Shown here: positions 1 through 14,000 of the stretch, in pieces
Numbering within the stretch: the stretch's first letter is position 1
Layout: each line of letters starts with the position of its first letter
Source of the DNA: Glandiceps talaboti
Taxonomy: Eukaryota; Hemichordata; Enteropneusta; Spengelidae
DNA: 64,000 nucleotides
Reading direction: 5' to 3'
Assembly: GCF_964340395.1 (NCBI RefSeq)
Contig: NC_135562.1
Coordinates: forward strand, 24,026,173 to 24,090,172
Translations under genes and position numbers: made by a program
The notes under the pieces: model-generated
What the model saw: only the letters and a program-made list of their open reading frames with translations
Databases searched by the model: none
What the model was told of the DNA's origin: nothing

Positions 1-3000
1 GAACCATACATGACAACAGATTTGTAGAACCATACAAAAATGTACATGACAACAGAGATTTATAGAACCATACATGACAACAGAGATTTATAGAAGCATA
101 CATGACAACAGATTTGTAGAACTATGTATGACAACAGATTTATAGAAGTATACATGACAACAGAGATTTGTAGAACCATACATGACAACAGATTTATAGA
201 ACTATGTATGACAACAGATTTATAGAACCATACATGACAACAGATTTATAGAACCATACATGACAACAGATTTATAGAACTATGTATGACAACAGATTTA
301 TAGAACCATACATGACAACAGATTTATAGAAGCATAAATGACAACAGATTTATAGAAGGATACATGACAACAGATTTATAGAACCATACATGACAACAGA
401 GATTTATAGAAGCATACATGACAACAGATTTGTAGAACTATGTATGACAACAGATTTATAGAACCATACATGACAACAGAGATTTATAGAAGCATACATG
501 ACAAGAGATTTGTAGAACCATACATGACAACAGATTTATAGAACTATGTATGACAACAGATTTATAGAACCATTCAAAAATGTACATGACAACAGAGATT
601 TATAGAAGCATACATGACAAGAGATTTGTAGAACCATACATGACAACAGATTTATAGAACTATGTATGACAACAGATTTATAGAACCATACATGACAACA
701 GATTTATAGAACCATACATGACAACAGATTTATAGAACCATACATGACAAGAGATTTATAGAACCATACATGACAACAGATTTATAGAACTATGTATGAC
801 AACAGATTTATAGAACCATACATGACAACAGATTTATAGAACCATACATGACAACAGAGATTTATAGAAGCATACATGACAACAGATTTGTAGAACTATG
901 TATGACAACAGATTTATAGAAGCATACATGACGAGATTTCTAGAACCATACATGACAACAGATTTATAGAACTATGTATGACAACAGATTTATAGAACCA
1001 TACATGACAACAGATTTATAGAACCATACATGACAACAGATTTATAGAACCATACATGACAAGAGATTTATAGAACCATACATGACAACATAGATTTATA
1101 TTTTAAGCATACATGACAACAGATTTATAGAACCATATACGACAACAGATTTATAGAACCATACATGACAGCATAGATTTATAGAAGTATACATGACAAC
1201 AGAGATTTATAGAAGTATACATGACAACAGATTTATAGAACCATACATGACAACAGATTTATAGAACCATACATGACAACAGATTTGTAGAACTATGTAT
1301 GACAACAGAGATTTATAGAACCATACATGACAACATATTTATAGAAGCATAAATGACAACAGATTTATAGAAGGATACATGACAAGAGATTTATAGAACC
1401 ATACATGACAACAGATTTGTAGAACTATGTATGACAACAGATTTATAGAAGCATACAAAAATGTACATGACAACAGAGATTTATAGAACCATACATGACA
1501 ACAGAGATTTATAGAAGCATACATGACAACAGATTTGTAGAACTATGTATGACAACAGATTTATAGAAGTATACATGACAACAGAGATTTGTAGAACCAT
1601 ACATGACAACAGATTTATAGAACTATGTATGACAACAGATTTATAGAACCATACATGACAACAGATTTATAGAACCATACATGACAACAGATTTATAGAA
1701 CTATGTATGACAACAGATTTATAGAACCATACATGACAACAGATTTATAGAAGCATAAATGACAACAGATTTATAGAACCATACATGACAACAGATTTGT
1801 AGAACTATGTATGACAACAGATTTATAGAACCATACATGACAAGAGAGATTTATAGAAGCATACATGACAAGAGATTTGTAGAACCATACATGACAACAG
1901 ATTTATAGAACTATGTATGACAACAGATTTATAGAACCATACAAAAATGTACATGACAACAGAGATTTATAGAAGCATACATGACAAGAGATTTATAGAA
2001 CCATACATGACAACAGATTTGTAGAACTATGTATGACAACAGATTTATAGAATCATACATGACAACAGATTTATAGAACCATACATGACAACAGATTTAT
2101 AGAACCATACATGACAACATAGATTTGTAGAACCATACATGACAACAGATTTATAGAAGCATACATGACAACATAGATTTATAGAAGCATACATGACAAT
2201 ATAGATTTATAGAACCATACAAGACAACAGATTTGTAGAACTATACATGACAACAGAATTATAGAACCATACATGACAACATAGATTTATAGAACCATAC
2301 ATGACAACATAGATTTATAGAACCATACATGACAACATAGATTTATAGAACCATACATGACAACATAGATTTATAGAACCATACATGACAACAGATTTAT
2401 AGAACCATACATGACAACATAGATTTAAAAAACCATACATGACAACATAGATTTATAGAACCATACAAGACAACATAGATTTATAGAACCATACATGACA
2501 ACATAGATTTATAGAACCATACATGACAACAGATTTATAGAACCATACATGACAACATAGATTTATAGAACCATACATGACAACAGAGATTTATAGAAGC
2601 ATACATGACAACAGATTTGTAGAACTATGTATGACAACAGATTTATAGAAGCATACATGACGAGATTTCTAGAACCATACATGACAACAGATTTATAGAA
2701 CTATGTATGACAACAGATTTATAGAACCATACATGACAACAGATTTATAGAACCATACATGACAACAGATTTATAGAACCATACATGACAAGAGATTTAT
2801 AGAACCATACATGACAACATAGATTTATATTTTAAGCATACATGACAACAGATTTATAGAACCATATACGACAACAGATTTATAGAACCATACATGACAG
2901 CATAGATTTATAGAAGTATACATGACAACAGAGATTTATAGAAGTATACATGACAACAGATTTATAGAACCATACATGACAACAGATTTATAGAACCATA

Positions 3001-4040
3001 CATGACAACAGATTTGTAGAACTATGTATGACAACAGAGATTTATAGAACCATACATGACAACATATTTATAGAAGCATAAATGACAACAGATTTATAGA
3101 AGGATACATGACAAGAGATTTATAGAACCATACATGACAACAGATTTGTAGAACTATGTATGACAACAGATTTATAGGACCATACAAAAATGTACATGAC
3201 AACAGAGATTTATAGAACCATACATGACAACAGAGATTTATAGAAGCATACATGACAACAGATTTGTAGAACTATGTATGACAACAGATTTATAGAACCA
3301 TACATGACAACAGATTTATAGAACCATACATGACAACAGATTTATAGAACTATGTATGACAACAGATTTATAGAACCATACATGACAACAGATTTATAGA
3401 AGCATAAATGACAACAGATTTATAGAACCATACATGACAACAGATTTGTAGAACTATGTATGACAACAGATTTATAGAAGCATACATGACAACAGAGATT
3501 TATAGAAGCATACATGACAAGAGATTTGTAGAACCATACATGGCAACAGATTTATAGAACTATGTATGACAACAGATTTATAGAACCATACAAAAATGTA
3601 CATGACAACAGAGATTTATAGAAGCATACATGACAAGAGATTTATAGAACCATACATGACAACAGATTTGTAGAACTATGTATGACAACAGATTTATAGA
3701 ATCATACATGACAACAGATTTATAGAACCATACATGACAACAGATTTATAGAACCATACATGACAACATAGATTTATAGAACCATACATGACAATATAGA
3801 TTTATAGAACCATACAAGACAACAGATTTGTAGAACTATACATGACAACAGAATTATAGAACCATACATGACAACATAGATTTATAGAACCATACGTGAC
3901 AACATAGATTTATAGAACCATACATGACAACATAGATTTATAGAACCATACATGACAACATAGATTTATAGAACCATACATGACAACAGATTTATAGAAC
4001 CATACATGACAGCATAGATTTAAAAAACCATACATGACAA
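1..4040. repeat. Minisatellite array A1 (26-28 bp unit), cut by window start
   Basis: Tandem units of about 26 bp, with 28-bp variants that have an extra GA, built around CATACATGACAACAG plus GATTTATAGAAC. Recurrent variants are CTATGTATGACAACAG, AGCATACATGAC and an ACATAGATTT form towards the 3' end. More than 150 units are present and the array begins before the window. A long stretch is itself duplicated: rare marker variants recur exactly 1729 bp apart (ACGAGATTTC at 931 and 2660; TTTTAAGCAT at 1101 and 2830). Minus-strand open frames here are repeat translations, not genes. Confidence 0.97.
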
Positions 4041-4326
4041 AAGAGGAAAATCTGGTGATCCATGCATTCATAATCCTGATTATAGTAATTAAGATAAGAT
4101 TAAGAATATTTAGGGAGAATCTTGACAAATTTTGACAGTAATAGTGCTTTTCTTCACGATATCACTGACAATGTTGTAAAACATGGTAAATACACAGTAT
4201 GGTGTAAAACATGGTAAAACATCTATTCTTTTAAATTTTATCTGTAGATACTTTATCCTGGTATGAGTGTATTCGTTTACTGATTTCAAGATATATACTA
4301 CCTACAAACACTTGAAACAGACAGTA
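4041..4326. other. Non-repetitive flank, nothing recognised
   Basis: AT-rich single-copy-looking DNA between array A1 and an exon-like segment. A short local duplication around ACATGGTAAA lies at about 4180-4220. No open frame or known repeat is seen. Confidence 0.5.
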
Positions 4327-4377
4327 ATGGAAAACGATCCAGGTACAGGGACAACAGAGCTAGAAGTAGAACGGCCG
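4327..4377 (+). CDS. Possible first coding exon (17 codons, ends at a strong splice donor)
   Basis: An ATG at 4327 opens a short acidic frame (MENDPGTGTTELEVERP) that runs straight into GTAAGT at 4378, the consensus metazoan 5' splice site. The exon would end in phase 0. The codons look more gene-like than the surrounding AT-rich sequence. The ATG context (AGTAATGG) is acceptable, and a start further upstream is also possible because the frame stays open leftwards for some codons. A possible partner exon, the same phase and strand, lies at 14129-14165. No protein family is recognised. The segment is short, so chance is a real alternative. Confidence 0.3.
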
Positions 4378-4693
4378 GTAAGTTGATACCTACATTGTAC
4401 ATTGTAATAAATTTCAATGACATGATAAAATTTATTATGATACCATCACAGTTAATGACTTGTTTTCTGTGCCCCTATTTTTATGAAAACTTTGCAGTTG
4501 ATTAGTTTTGTGATTTTGTTTACAGCTGGCCAACTGAAATTGTGAATGTCTAGTCTGATTACATGAACATTTTCATTGCATATGCATGTATATTGTATAC
4601 AAGCAGCCGTTTTGTATTTTTCAAAGTTTGTTGCGAGTGCTTGTCTTGTATATTGTATTCCTTGCAAATTGGGGTTAAGATGAAAACTGTTTT

Positions 4694-4707
4694 GTTACCA
4701 TGGTAAC
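4694..4707. promoter_or_regulatory. Perfect RFX X-box-like palindrome
   Basis: GTTACCATGGTAAC is a 14-bp perfect palindrome that fits the RFX-family consensus GTNRCC(N0-3)RGYAAC with a 2-nt spacer. The same core is tandemly amplified at 51484-51889. Binding is inferred from the motif alone. Confidence 0.3.
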
Positions 4708-5119
4708 TATGAAGACGCCACTTGGGTTTCAGTGGTAACTGTTATAACTTTGGTGACACATACATACTTGTTTTGAGAATGTACACATCTACATGTATCA
4801 CAAATTTCACAAATCAATTTCTATAGTTACCAACAGAAAATAGCAACATTATCATATTTTCAATTTGTTAAAGAAAGTATACATCTTGTTTACATTTACT
4901 TATATATCATTACATATTGTTATAAATCATTATGTTGACAAAATAGTAGAAAAGTAAGAGGGTGTAAATTTACTCAGTTGTGAAATGTCATACAGAAAAC
5001 AAAGTGATTATTACCAAGGTTACCAAATAGTAAAGATACAACTTAAGACAATTGTTACTGCATAGTAAAGACACAACTTAAAAAAGTCATGAACTAGTTT
5101 ACAAAGTGACAGTCTTGAT

Positions 5120-5140
5120 GGGGGGGGGGGGGGGGGGGGG
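5120..5140. repeat. Poly-G tract (21 G)
   Basis: Uninterrupted run of 21 G on the plus strand. It is prone to slippage and G-quadruplex formation. Its exact length in an assembly is unreliable. Confidence 0.95.
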
Positions 5141-5178
5141 TTTAGAGATCTCTTCAGTCTACTGACAGGGTATGCAGG

Positions 5179-5257
5179 CTACATGTTTATGGGATGGCCT
5201 TAAGGCATGAAAAGTGACTACATATTTATGGGATGGCCTTAAGGCATGAAAAGTGAC
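5179..5257. repeat. Two-copy 39-bp tandem duplication
   Basis: TTTATGGGATGGCCTTAAGG and its continuation occur at 5186 and 5225, nearly identical. It looks like a minimal nascent tandem repeat. Confidence 0.9.
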
Positions 5258-5813
5258 ATGTTGTGTGACCCTAATATCTTAAACCCAGCATGAGATGATT
5301 GAAATAAGACTCATAGAGATAGTGAAAATGGTTGGTATGTGAGTAACTTTCACCAGTATAGACATTATTATTGCACATACAACCACAGCCTTGGCTAAAA
5401 AAATTTACCACATTTTTATAAGAATTTACCAAAACAAAGAATAATTTAGACTTTTGAAATGTCTGTCAAACAAATATAGAGGAAAATTACAAGTAGGATA
5501 AAGTTACAGCCTCAAATATGACCTTTGACTTGGGACACAATCAAAATCACATAAAGGAGAGGTTTAATGTCCCATCCAACAGACCTGTGAGAGTTGATTC
5601 TTTGTTGACCTTTGACTTTACTTAGGTTGTCATGCCAACAAACAGCCTATTTGAGATGGGTGTAGTCAGTTGAAAGTTGCCTGAAAGTGATGAATCATAC
5701 ATTGAGATTCATTGATTAATTTGATGGCTGTTCTTTATCCAATGGTGTGACTTGTCAAAGGCTGCAAAACAAAATGTCAGCAACTTTCTATACTCTTGTT
5801 CTTTATAATATAT

Positions 5814-6287
5814 ACATGTACACAGCACATATGGTTAGTTTGAACAGATATCCTGTACATGTACACAGCAAATATGGTTAGTTTGAATGGATATCCTGTA
5901 CATGTACACAGCACATATGGTTAGTTTGAATGGATATCCTGTACATGTACACAGCACATATGGTTAGTTTGAATGGATATCCTGTACATGTACACAGCAA
6001 ATATGGTCAGTTTGAACAGATATCCTGTACATGTACACAGCACATATGGTTAGTTTGAATGGATATCCTGTACATGTACACAGCAAATATGGTTAGTTTG
6101 AATGGATATCCTGTACATGTACACAGCAAATATGGTTAGTTTGAATGGATATCCTGTACATGTACACAGCACATATGGTTAGTTTGAATGGATATCCTGT
6201 ACATGTACACAGCACATATGGTTAGTTTGAACAGATATCCTGTACATGTACACAGCAAATATGGTTAGTTTGAATGGATATCCTGTC
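5814..6287. repeat. Minisatellite array A2 (43-bp unit, 11 copies)
   Basis: Units of 43 bp (marker CACAGCA at 5821 and 5864) contain the 12-bp perfect palindrome TGTACATGTACA followed by CACAGCACATATGG. Units differ at a few positions (CACATATGG or AAATATGG; AACAGATATCC or AATGGATATCC). Confidence 0.96.
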
Positions 6288-6984
6288 AAAATTATGATTA
6301 CATCTACATGTACAAGAAATACTAAGTACTTGACTGTTTTATGGTGGGGTGGGTGGGGTAGATTGGAGTGGGTGGGTGGGTGGGGTAGATTGGATGGGGA
6401 TGGATGTGTGTGGTGGAAGCTACCAACAACTGTATTAGTAAATAATCTTATACTATTTGAGTACTTTTGTTTTGGTTGATATTATAGTTGGCAACATGGT
6501 GAATCTAACAGTAACCATATAGATTACTGGTTACCATGGTCACTGTATAAAGGGGTTAGAGTCCACTTATAATTTGTGTCTGATACAAAATTCCAGCTGA
6601 TTACTTAAAGTGTATTTAGATTCCTAGCTAATGAGGGTTCCAGGGGTAAAGAGTTCAGGGTTGCTGCTAAATGATTGGAACAAATAAAGGCTATGCTAAT
6701 ATTGGATGACTTTGGTATGTGATTCTGTGTCAGGTACAAAAATTCAGTATGAACGGAGTCTCAAATCCAGCTTATTAGTTTTACTACTTTGTTTGGCATC
6801 AGAGTGAAAATCAGTATATTACCCCAGTATGTTTTAATATATTGTTGTGTAACCATGTTAACATGACATGGCAACCTGATACAAATGAGTATTTGCATAT
6901 TTGAACTCTACTCAGAGGTTGCGGTCACTTTTTTTCTGATGCGTAATGAAAGTCAACCATTTAAAAGACCTGATTGATAATAAC
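6288..6984. other. AT-rich unique DNA, no gene seen
   Basis: Contains the G-rich tract listed separately and a GTTACCATGGTCAC near-palindrome near 6530. No coding frame with family resemblance. Confidence 0.5.
6343..6385 (+). other. G-quadruplex-forming tract
   Basis: The G-rich stretch ends in GGGTGGGTGGGTGGGG at 6370-6385, four G-runs separated by single T loops, which is the most stable class of parallel G4 motif. A second potential G4 (GGGGTGGGTGGGG) lies just upstream. Confidence 0.7.
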
Positions 6985-7395
6985 ATAGGAGGAACTGTCT
7001 GTTAATAAGTAACAATCATGTGGATAAGTAATGATAATATCACATGGTTTCTAAACTACTCAAGACATGCTCTCCATGTCAGGAAATGGTCATGGGGCAC
7101 ATGAAACTTTTGAAACATTTTGCATACAATGGGTCATATTCAAATTTCACAGGTCACACTGCACATAGAGATTTAGATGGTAGTTACAAGCAAAACTGAC
7201 TAAATCCTTGATGTCTTGTTCTACAACTTTGAAGCAAAGATGATAACCGTACGTTTACCAACAGTAAGCCCCATTTGTCCCCTGTTTATGACACGTCCCC
7301 AGTGATGCATACATCCAAAAAACTGTGTCCCAAGTGTCAAATAGTGCATCAAATACGTACAAGTAATGCGTTAAACACAACCTCTGCTAATGGTG
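6985..7395 (+). repeat. Dispersed repeat family B, copy 1
   Basis: Shares long near-identical stretches with 25987-26196 and 26673-26830, for example AAATTTCACAGGTCACACTG and CCCCATTTGTCCCCTGTTTA. In this copy the two halves are contiguous, so it is the uninterrupted state of copy 2. A short plus frame at 7275-7508 overlaps it but has no family resemblance. The element class is unknown, and ends and target duplications are not clear. Confidence 0.85.
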
Positions 7396-7589
7396 TATGC
7401 AACCTAACTGCAAGGCTCAGGAATGATCCCTCATTTCATGTTCTATATCACATACCCAACCTTATAATTACAATATGTAAACTTCATACTGAGAACAATC
7501 GTATTTGATTTGTAACATAGTCTTTGTACACAAATTCTGTGAACCTGCAAGTGTTTGATTAGTTTGGATGCCAACATAGTTTCTAACTA

Positions 7590-7765
7590 AGTGAGTGGAG
7601 GTGTAAATGGTAATGATACTGTATAGGAACTAGACTAGTGGAGGTGTAAATGGTAATGATACTGTATAGGAACTAGACTAGTGGAGGTGTAAATGGTAAT
7701 GATACTGTATAGGAACTAGACTAGTGGAGGTGTAAATGGTAATGATACTGTATAGGAACTAGACT
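7590..7765. repeat. Short minisatellite (43-bp unit, 4 copies)
   Basis: Four nearly identical 43-bp units containing GTGGAGGTGTAAATGG and GATACTGTATAGGAACTAG. Confidence 0.95.
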
Positions 7766-7844
7766 ATGTGAGTGGAGTTGGGTTAGACTTGTGCCATGGT
7801 GAATCGTCATGGAAAAGTAGGGTTTCTTTGTATGCATAATTATG

Positions 7845-7936
7845 AGTCCCTGCCAGACGAAATCCGGGAAGGGGACTTATGAATTGGGTTCCACCCGTCT
7901 GTCCAGAGCCATTTCTTGGAGATGCCTGGACCGATT

Positions 7937-7940
<4 letters not shown>
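7845..7940 (+). repeat. Left terminal inverted repeat of the fold-back element
   Basis: The outermost bases form a self-complementary stretch (AGTCCC...GGGGACT, 7845-7874), so each end of the element is itself a small hairpin. The copy ends at a T6 tract where H1 has entered. Confidence 0.85.
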
Positions 7941-9071
<1,131 letters not shown>

Positions 9072-9135
9072 TCAAACTTGGTACACGGGCAACATACAAT
9101 GGCTTACATATGCACATCAATTTGTTTCATAATAC

Positions 9136-10278
9136 GATCCAATATGGCTGCCTAGCAGCCATTTTGTTTGCAAATTTTCCCTGTCTAAAGCCATAACTCA
9201 GACATGCTTGAACAGATTTCATTTAAAGTTGGTATTAGGACAGTGTTCTGGAGTCATGATGGGTGAATGGTTAGCGTGACCGGCTTGGAATCTACAGGTT
9301 GCAGGTTCGAGCCCTGTCGCTGCCTGCTATTTGTTTCTGAGTGGCTAAAGTCCTTGGGCAAGATTTGAACCACGACTGTGCTTCAGTCAACCCAGCTGTA
9401 TAATTGGGGACCTGGTAGGATGTAGGTTGCAATGTGAAGGCTTTAATCCTATGCGCTGAAATGGCTGCAATGGATTGTATGCTCCCCGGGGAGTTGAGGA
9501 AGACTAAAGGGCCGTTGTGCCGTTCTGATCCGAGCCAGGGGTAATAAATTGTAAAGCGCTTTGAGCACGGTGTGGGAAAGCGCTATATAAGAACCCAACA
9601 TTATTATTATTATTATGTTCTATGACATACATGTGCATATTCATTGTTGTCGTGATATGATCCAATATGGCCGCCTAGCAGCCATTTTGTTTGCGAATTT
9701 TCCATGTCCAAAGCCATAACTTGGACATGCTTGAGCAGATCTCATTCAAAGTTGGTATTAGGACAGTGTTCTATGACATACATGTGCAAATTCATTGTTG
9801 TTGTGATACGATCCAATATGGCCGCCTGGCAGCCGTTTTGTTTGCGATTTTTCTATGTCCAAAGCCATAACTCAGACATGCTTGAACAGATCTCATTCAA
9901 TGTTGGTATTAGGACAGTGTTCTATGACATACATGTGCATATCCATTTTCATTGTGATACGATCCAATATGGCTGCCTGGTAGCCATTTTGTTTGCGAAT
10001 TTTCATGTCCAAAGCCATAACTCAGACATGCTTGAACAGATCTCATTCAAAGTTGGCATTAGGACAGTGTTCTATGACATACATGTGCATATCCATTTTC
10101 ATTGTGATACGATCCAATATGGCTGCCTGGCAGCCATTTTGTTTGTGAATTTTCCATGTCCAAAGCCATAACTCAGACATGCTTGAACAGATCTCATTCA
10201 AAGTTGGAATTAGGACAGTGTTCTATGACATACATGTGCATATCCATTTTCATTGTGATACGATCCAAAATGGCTACC
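9136..10278 (+). repeat. Forward 151-bp tandem units of the fold-back arm
   Basis: GATCC(A)ATATGGC starts recur at 9136, 9659 (after removal of the SINE), 9810, 9961, 10111 and 10262, giving a period of about 151 bp. Each unit carries CATAACTCAGACATGCTTGA and GGACAGTGTTCTATGACATA. Confidence 0.93.
9250..9616 (+). mobile_element. tRNA-derived SINE, copy 1
   Basis: The head carries a pol III A-box-like TAGCGTGACCGG (9272-9283) and a B box GGTTCGAGCCC (9304-9314). The body follows, then a LINE-type tail AAAGCGCTATATAAGAACCC ending in (ATT)n. It interrupts one 151-bp fold-back unit: TGTTCT at 9244-9249 is repeated at 9616-9621, a 5-6-bp target-site duplication, and neighbouring units give the uninterrupted target. 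A second, reverse-oriented copy lies at 34922-35278. It is too diverged from a cloverleaf to be a tRNA gene. Confidence 0.9.
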
Positions 10279-10811
10279 AGGCAGCCATATTGGATCGTAT
10301 CACAATGAAAATGGATATGCACATGTATGTCATAGAACACTGTCCTAATTCCAACTTTGAATGAGATCTGTTCAAGCATGTCTGAGTTATGGCTTTGGAC
10401 ATGGAAAATTCGCAAACAAAATGGCTGCCAGGCAGCCATATTGGATCGTATCACAATGAAAATGGATATGCACATGTATGTCATAGAACACTGTCCTAAT
10501 ACCAACTTTGAATGAGATCTGTTCAAGCATGTCTAAGTTATGGCTTTGGACATGAAAATTCACAACAAAATGGCTGCTAGGTGGCCATATTGGATCGTAT
10601 CATGACAACAATGAATATGCACATATATGCCATAGAACACTGTCCTAATACCAACTTTGAATGAGATCTGTTTGAGCATGTCTGAGTTATGGCTTTAGAC
10701 AGGGAAAATTCGCAAACAAAATGGCTGCTAGGCGGCCATATTGGATTGTATCATAAAACAAATTGATGTGCATATGTATGCCATAGCATGTTGCCCCTGT
10801 AATCAAGTTTG
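10279..10811 (-). repeat. Inverted 151-bp units (right fold-back arm)
   Basis: Reverse complement of the left-arm units. GGATC marks recur at 10292, 10443 and 10592, with GGATT at 10743. The symmetry centre is near 10278 (GGCTACCAGGCAGCC). Left and right units could pair into a hairpin with nearly 0.5-kb arms. Confidence 0.93.
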
Positions 10812-10907
10812 AAAAAAATCGGTACAGGCATCTCCAAGAAACGGCTGCGGACGGACGGACGGAACCCAATCCATAAGTCCCCGTTCCGGACTTCGTCCGC
10901 GGGGACT
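10812..10907 (-). repeat. Right terminal inverted repeat of the fold-back element
   Basis: Inverted match to 7845-7940, here with an uninterrupted T7 (A7 on plus) where the left arm carries H1. Its outer end is a near-perfect hairpin (GGACTTCGTCC inside CCCC...GGGGACT). Confidence 0.88.
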
Positions 10908-11029
10908 AACAAGCACACACAACATATCTAAGTCTGTTTGTTTTAGGTTCACAAATGTTGTTGCGTGATCAGAGTAGTGATAATTCCTTAAAACCCAATT
11001 ATAGCGGGGACTATGTCATTCTCAATGAC

Positions 11030-14000
11030 TTGTTCTATATTGATTGACTACAGATTGTTCTATATTGATTGACTACAGATTGTTCCATATTGATTGACTA
11101 GATATTGTTCTATATTGATTGGCTACAGATTGTTCCATATTGATTGACTAGATATTGTTCTATATTGATTGGCTACAGATTGTTCTATATTGATTGACTA
11201 GATATTGTTCCATATTGATTGACTACAGATTGTTCTATATTGATTGACTAGATATTGTTCTATATTGATTGGCTACAGATTGTTCCATATTGATTGACTA
11301 GATATTGTTCTATATTGATTGGCTACAGATTGTTCCATATTGATTGACTAGATATTGTTCTATATTGATTGACTACAGATTGTTCTATATTGATTGACTA
11401 GATATTGTTCTATATTGATTGACTACAGATTGTTCCATATTGATTGACTACAGATTGTTCCATATTGATTGACTAGATATTGTTCTATATTGATTGACTA
11501 CAGATTGTTCCATATTGATTGACTAGATATTGTTCTATATTGATTGGCTACAGATTGTTCCATATTGATTGACTAGATATTGTTCTATACTGATTGACTA
11601 GATATTGTTCTATATTGATTGACTAGATATTGTTCTATATTGATTGACTACAGATTGTTCTATATTGATTGACTAGATATTGTTCTATATTGATTGACTA
11701 CAGATTGTTCCATATTGATTGACTAGATATTGTTCTATATTGATTGACTACAGATTGTTCTATATTGATTGACTAGATATTGTTCTATATTGATTGACTA
11801 CAGATTGTTCTATATTGATTGACTACAGATTGTTCTATATTGATTGACTACAGATTGTTCCATATTGATTGACTAGATATTGTTCTATATTGATTGGCTA
11901 CAGATTGTTCCATATTGATTGACTAGATATTGTTCTATATTGATTGACTAGATATTGTTCTACATTGATTGACTAGAGATTGTTCCATACTGATTGACTA
12001 CAGATTGTTCTATACTGATTGACTACAGATTGTTCCATATTGATTGACTAGATATTGTTCTATACTGATTGACTACAGATTGTTCTATATTGATTGACTA
12101 CAGATTGTTCCATATTGATTGACTAGATATTGTTCTATATTGATTGGCTACAGATTGTTCCATATTGATTGACTAGATATTGTTCTATATTGATTGACTA
12201 CAGATTGTTCCATATTGATTGACTACAGATTGTTCTATACTGATTGACTACAGATTGTTCTATACTGATTGACTACAGATTGTTCCATATTGATTGACTA
12301 GATATTGTTCCATATTGATTGACTAGATATTGTTCTATATTGATTGACTAGATATTGTTCTACATTGATTGACTACAGATTGTTCTATACTGATTGACTA
12401 CAGATTGTTCCATATTGATTGACTAGATATTGTTCCATATTGATTGACTAGATATTGTTCTATATTGATTGACTACAGATTGTTCTATACTGATTGACTA
12501 CAGATTGTTCTACATTGATTGACTACAGATTGTTCCATATTGATTGACTAGATATTGTTCCATATTGATTGACTAGATATTGTTCTACATTGATTGACTA
12601 CAGATTGTTCTATATTGATTGACTACAGATTGTTCTATACTGATTGACTACAGATTGTTCTATATTGATTGACTACAGATTGTTCCATACTGATTGACTA
12701 CAGATTGTTCTACATTGATTGACTACAGATTGTTCTACATTGATTGACTACAGATTGTTCTATATTGATTGACTACAGATTGTTCTATATTGATTGACTA
12801 CAGATTGTTCTATATTGATTGACTACAGATTGTTCTATATTGATTGACTAGATATTGTTCCATACTGATTGACTACAGATTGTTCTACATTGATTGACTA
12901 CAGATTGTTCTATATTGATTGACTAGATATTGTTCCATACTGATTGACTACAGATTGTTCTACATTGATTGACTACAGATTGTTCTATATTGATTGACTA
13001 GATATTGTTCCATACTGATTGACTACAGATTGTTCTACATTGATTGACTACAGATTGTTCTATATTGATTGACTAGATATTGTTCCATACTGATTGACTA
13101 CAGATTGTTCTATACTGATTGACTACAGATTGTTCTACATTGATTGACTACAGATTGTTCTATATTGATTGACTACAGATTGTTCTACATTGATTGACTA
13201 CAGATTGTTCTATACTGATTGACTAGATATTGTTCTATACTGATTGACTACAGATTGTTCTATATTGATTGACTACAGATTGTTCTATATTGATTGACTA
13301 GATATTGTTCCATACTGATTGACTACAGATTGTTCTATACTGATTGACTACAGATTGTTCTACATTGATTAACTACAGATTGTTCTACATTGATTGACTA
13401 CAGATTGTTCTATACTGATTGACTAGATATTGTTCTATACTGATTGACTACAGATTGTTCTATATTGATTGACTACAGATTGTTCTATATTGATTGACTA
13501 GAGATTGTTCCATATTGATTGACTACAGATTGTTCTATACTGATTGACTACAGATTGTTCCATATTGATTGACTACAGATTGTTCTATATTGATTGACTA
13601 GATATTGTTCTACATTGATTGACTACAGATTGTTCTACATTGATTGACTACAGATTGTTCTATATTGATTGACTAGAGATTGTTCCATATTGATTGACTA
13701 GATATTGTTCTATACTGATTGACTACAGATTGTTCCATATTGATTGACTACAGATTGTTCTATATTGATTGACTAGATATTGTTCTATATTGATTGACTA
13801 CAGATTGTTCTACATTGATTGACTACAGATTGTTCTACATTGATTGACTACAGATTGTTCTATACTGATTGACTACAGATTGTTCCATATTGATTGACTA
13901 CAGATTGTTCTATATTGATTGACTAGAGATTGTTCTATATTGATTGACTACAGATTGTTCTATATTGATTGACTAGAGATTGTTCTATATTGATTAACTA

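Larger units (their letters stand above)
4378..5813. other. AT-rich unique DNA without recognised genes
   Basis: Would be intron if the 4327-4377 exon is real. It holds a GTTACCATGGTAAC palindrome, a poly-G run and a 39-bp duplication (listed separately). A minus-strand frame at 4452-4667 has no recognisable features. Confidence 0.5.

Noticed and set aside
1-4040. CRISPR array
   Set aside because: Units are directly adjacent with no unique spacers, and the setting is eukaryotic. The same holds for the other arrays.
5120-5140. Telomeric or centromeric satellite signature
   Set aside because: No TTAGGG-type repeats and no single dominant satellite; the window holds many unrelated minisatellites.
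9250-9330. Functional tRNA gene
   Set aside because: A and B boxes are present, but they lie at the head of a 367-bp SINE with a LINE tail and a second copy elsewhere; no proper cloverleaf could be drawn.
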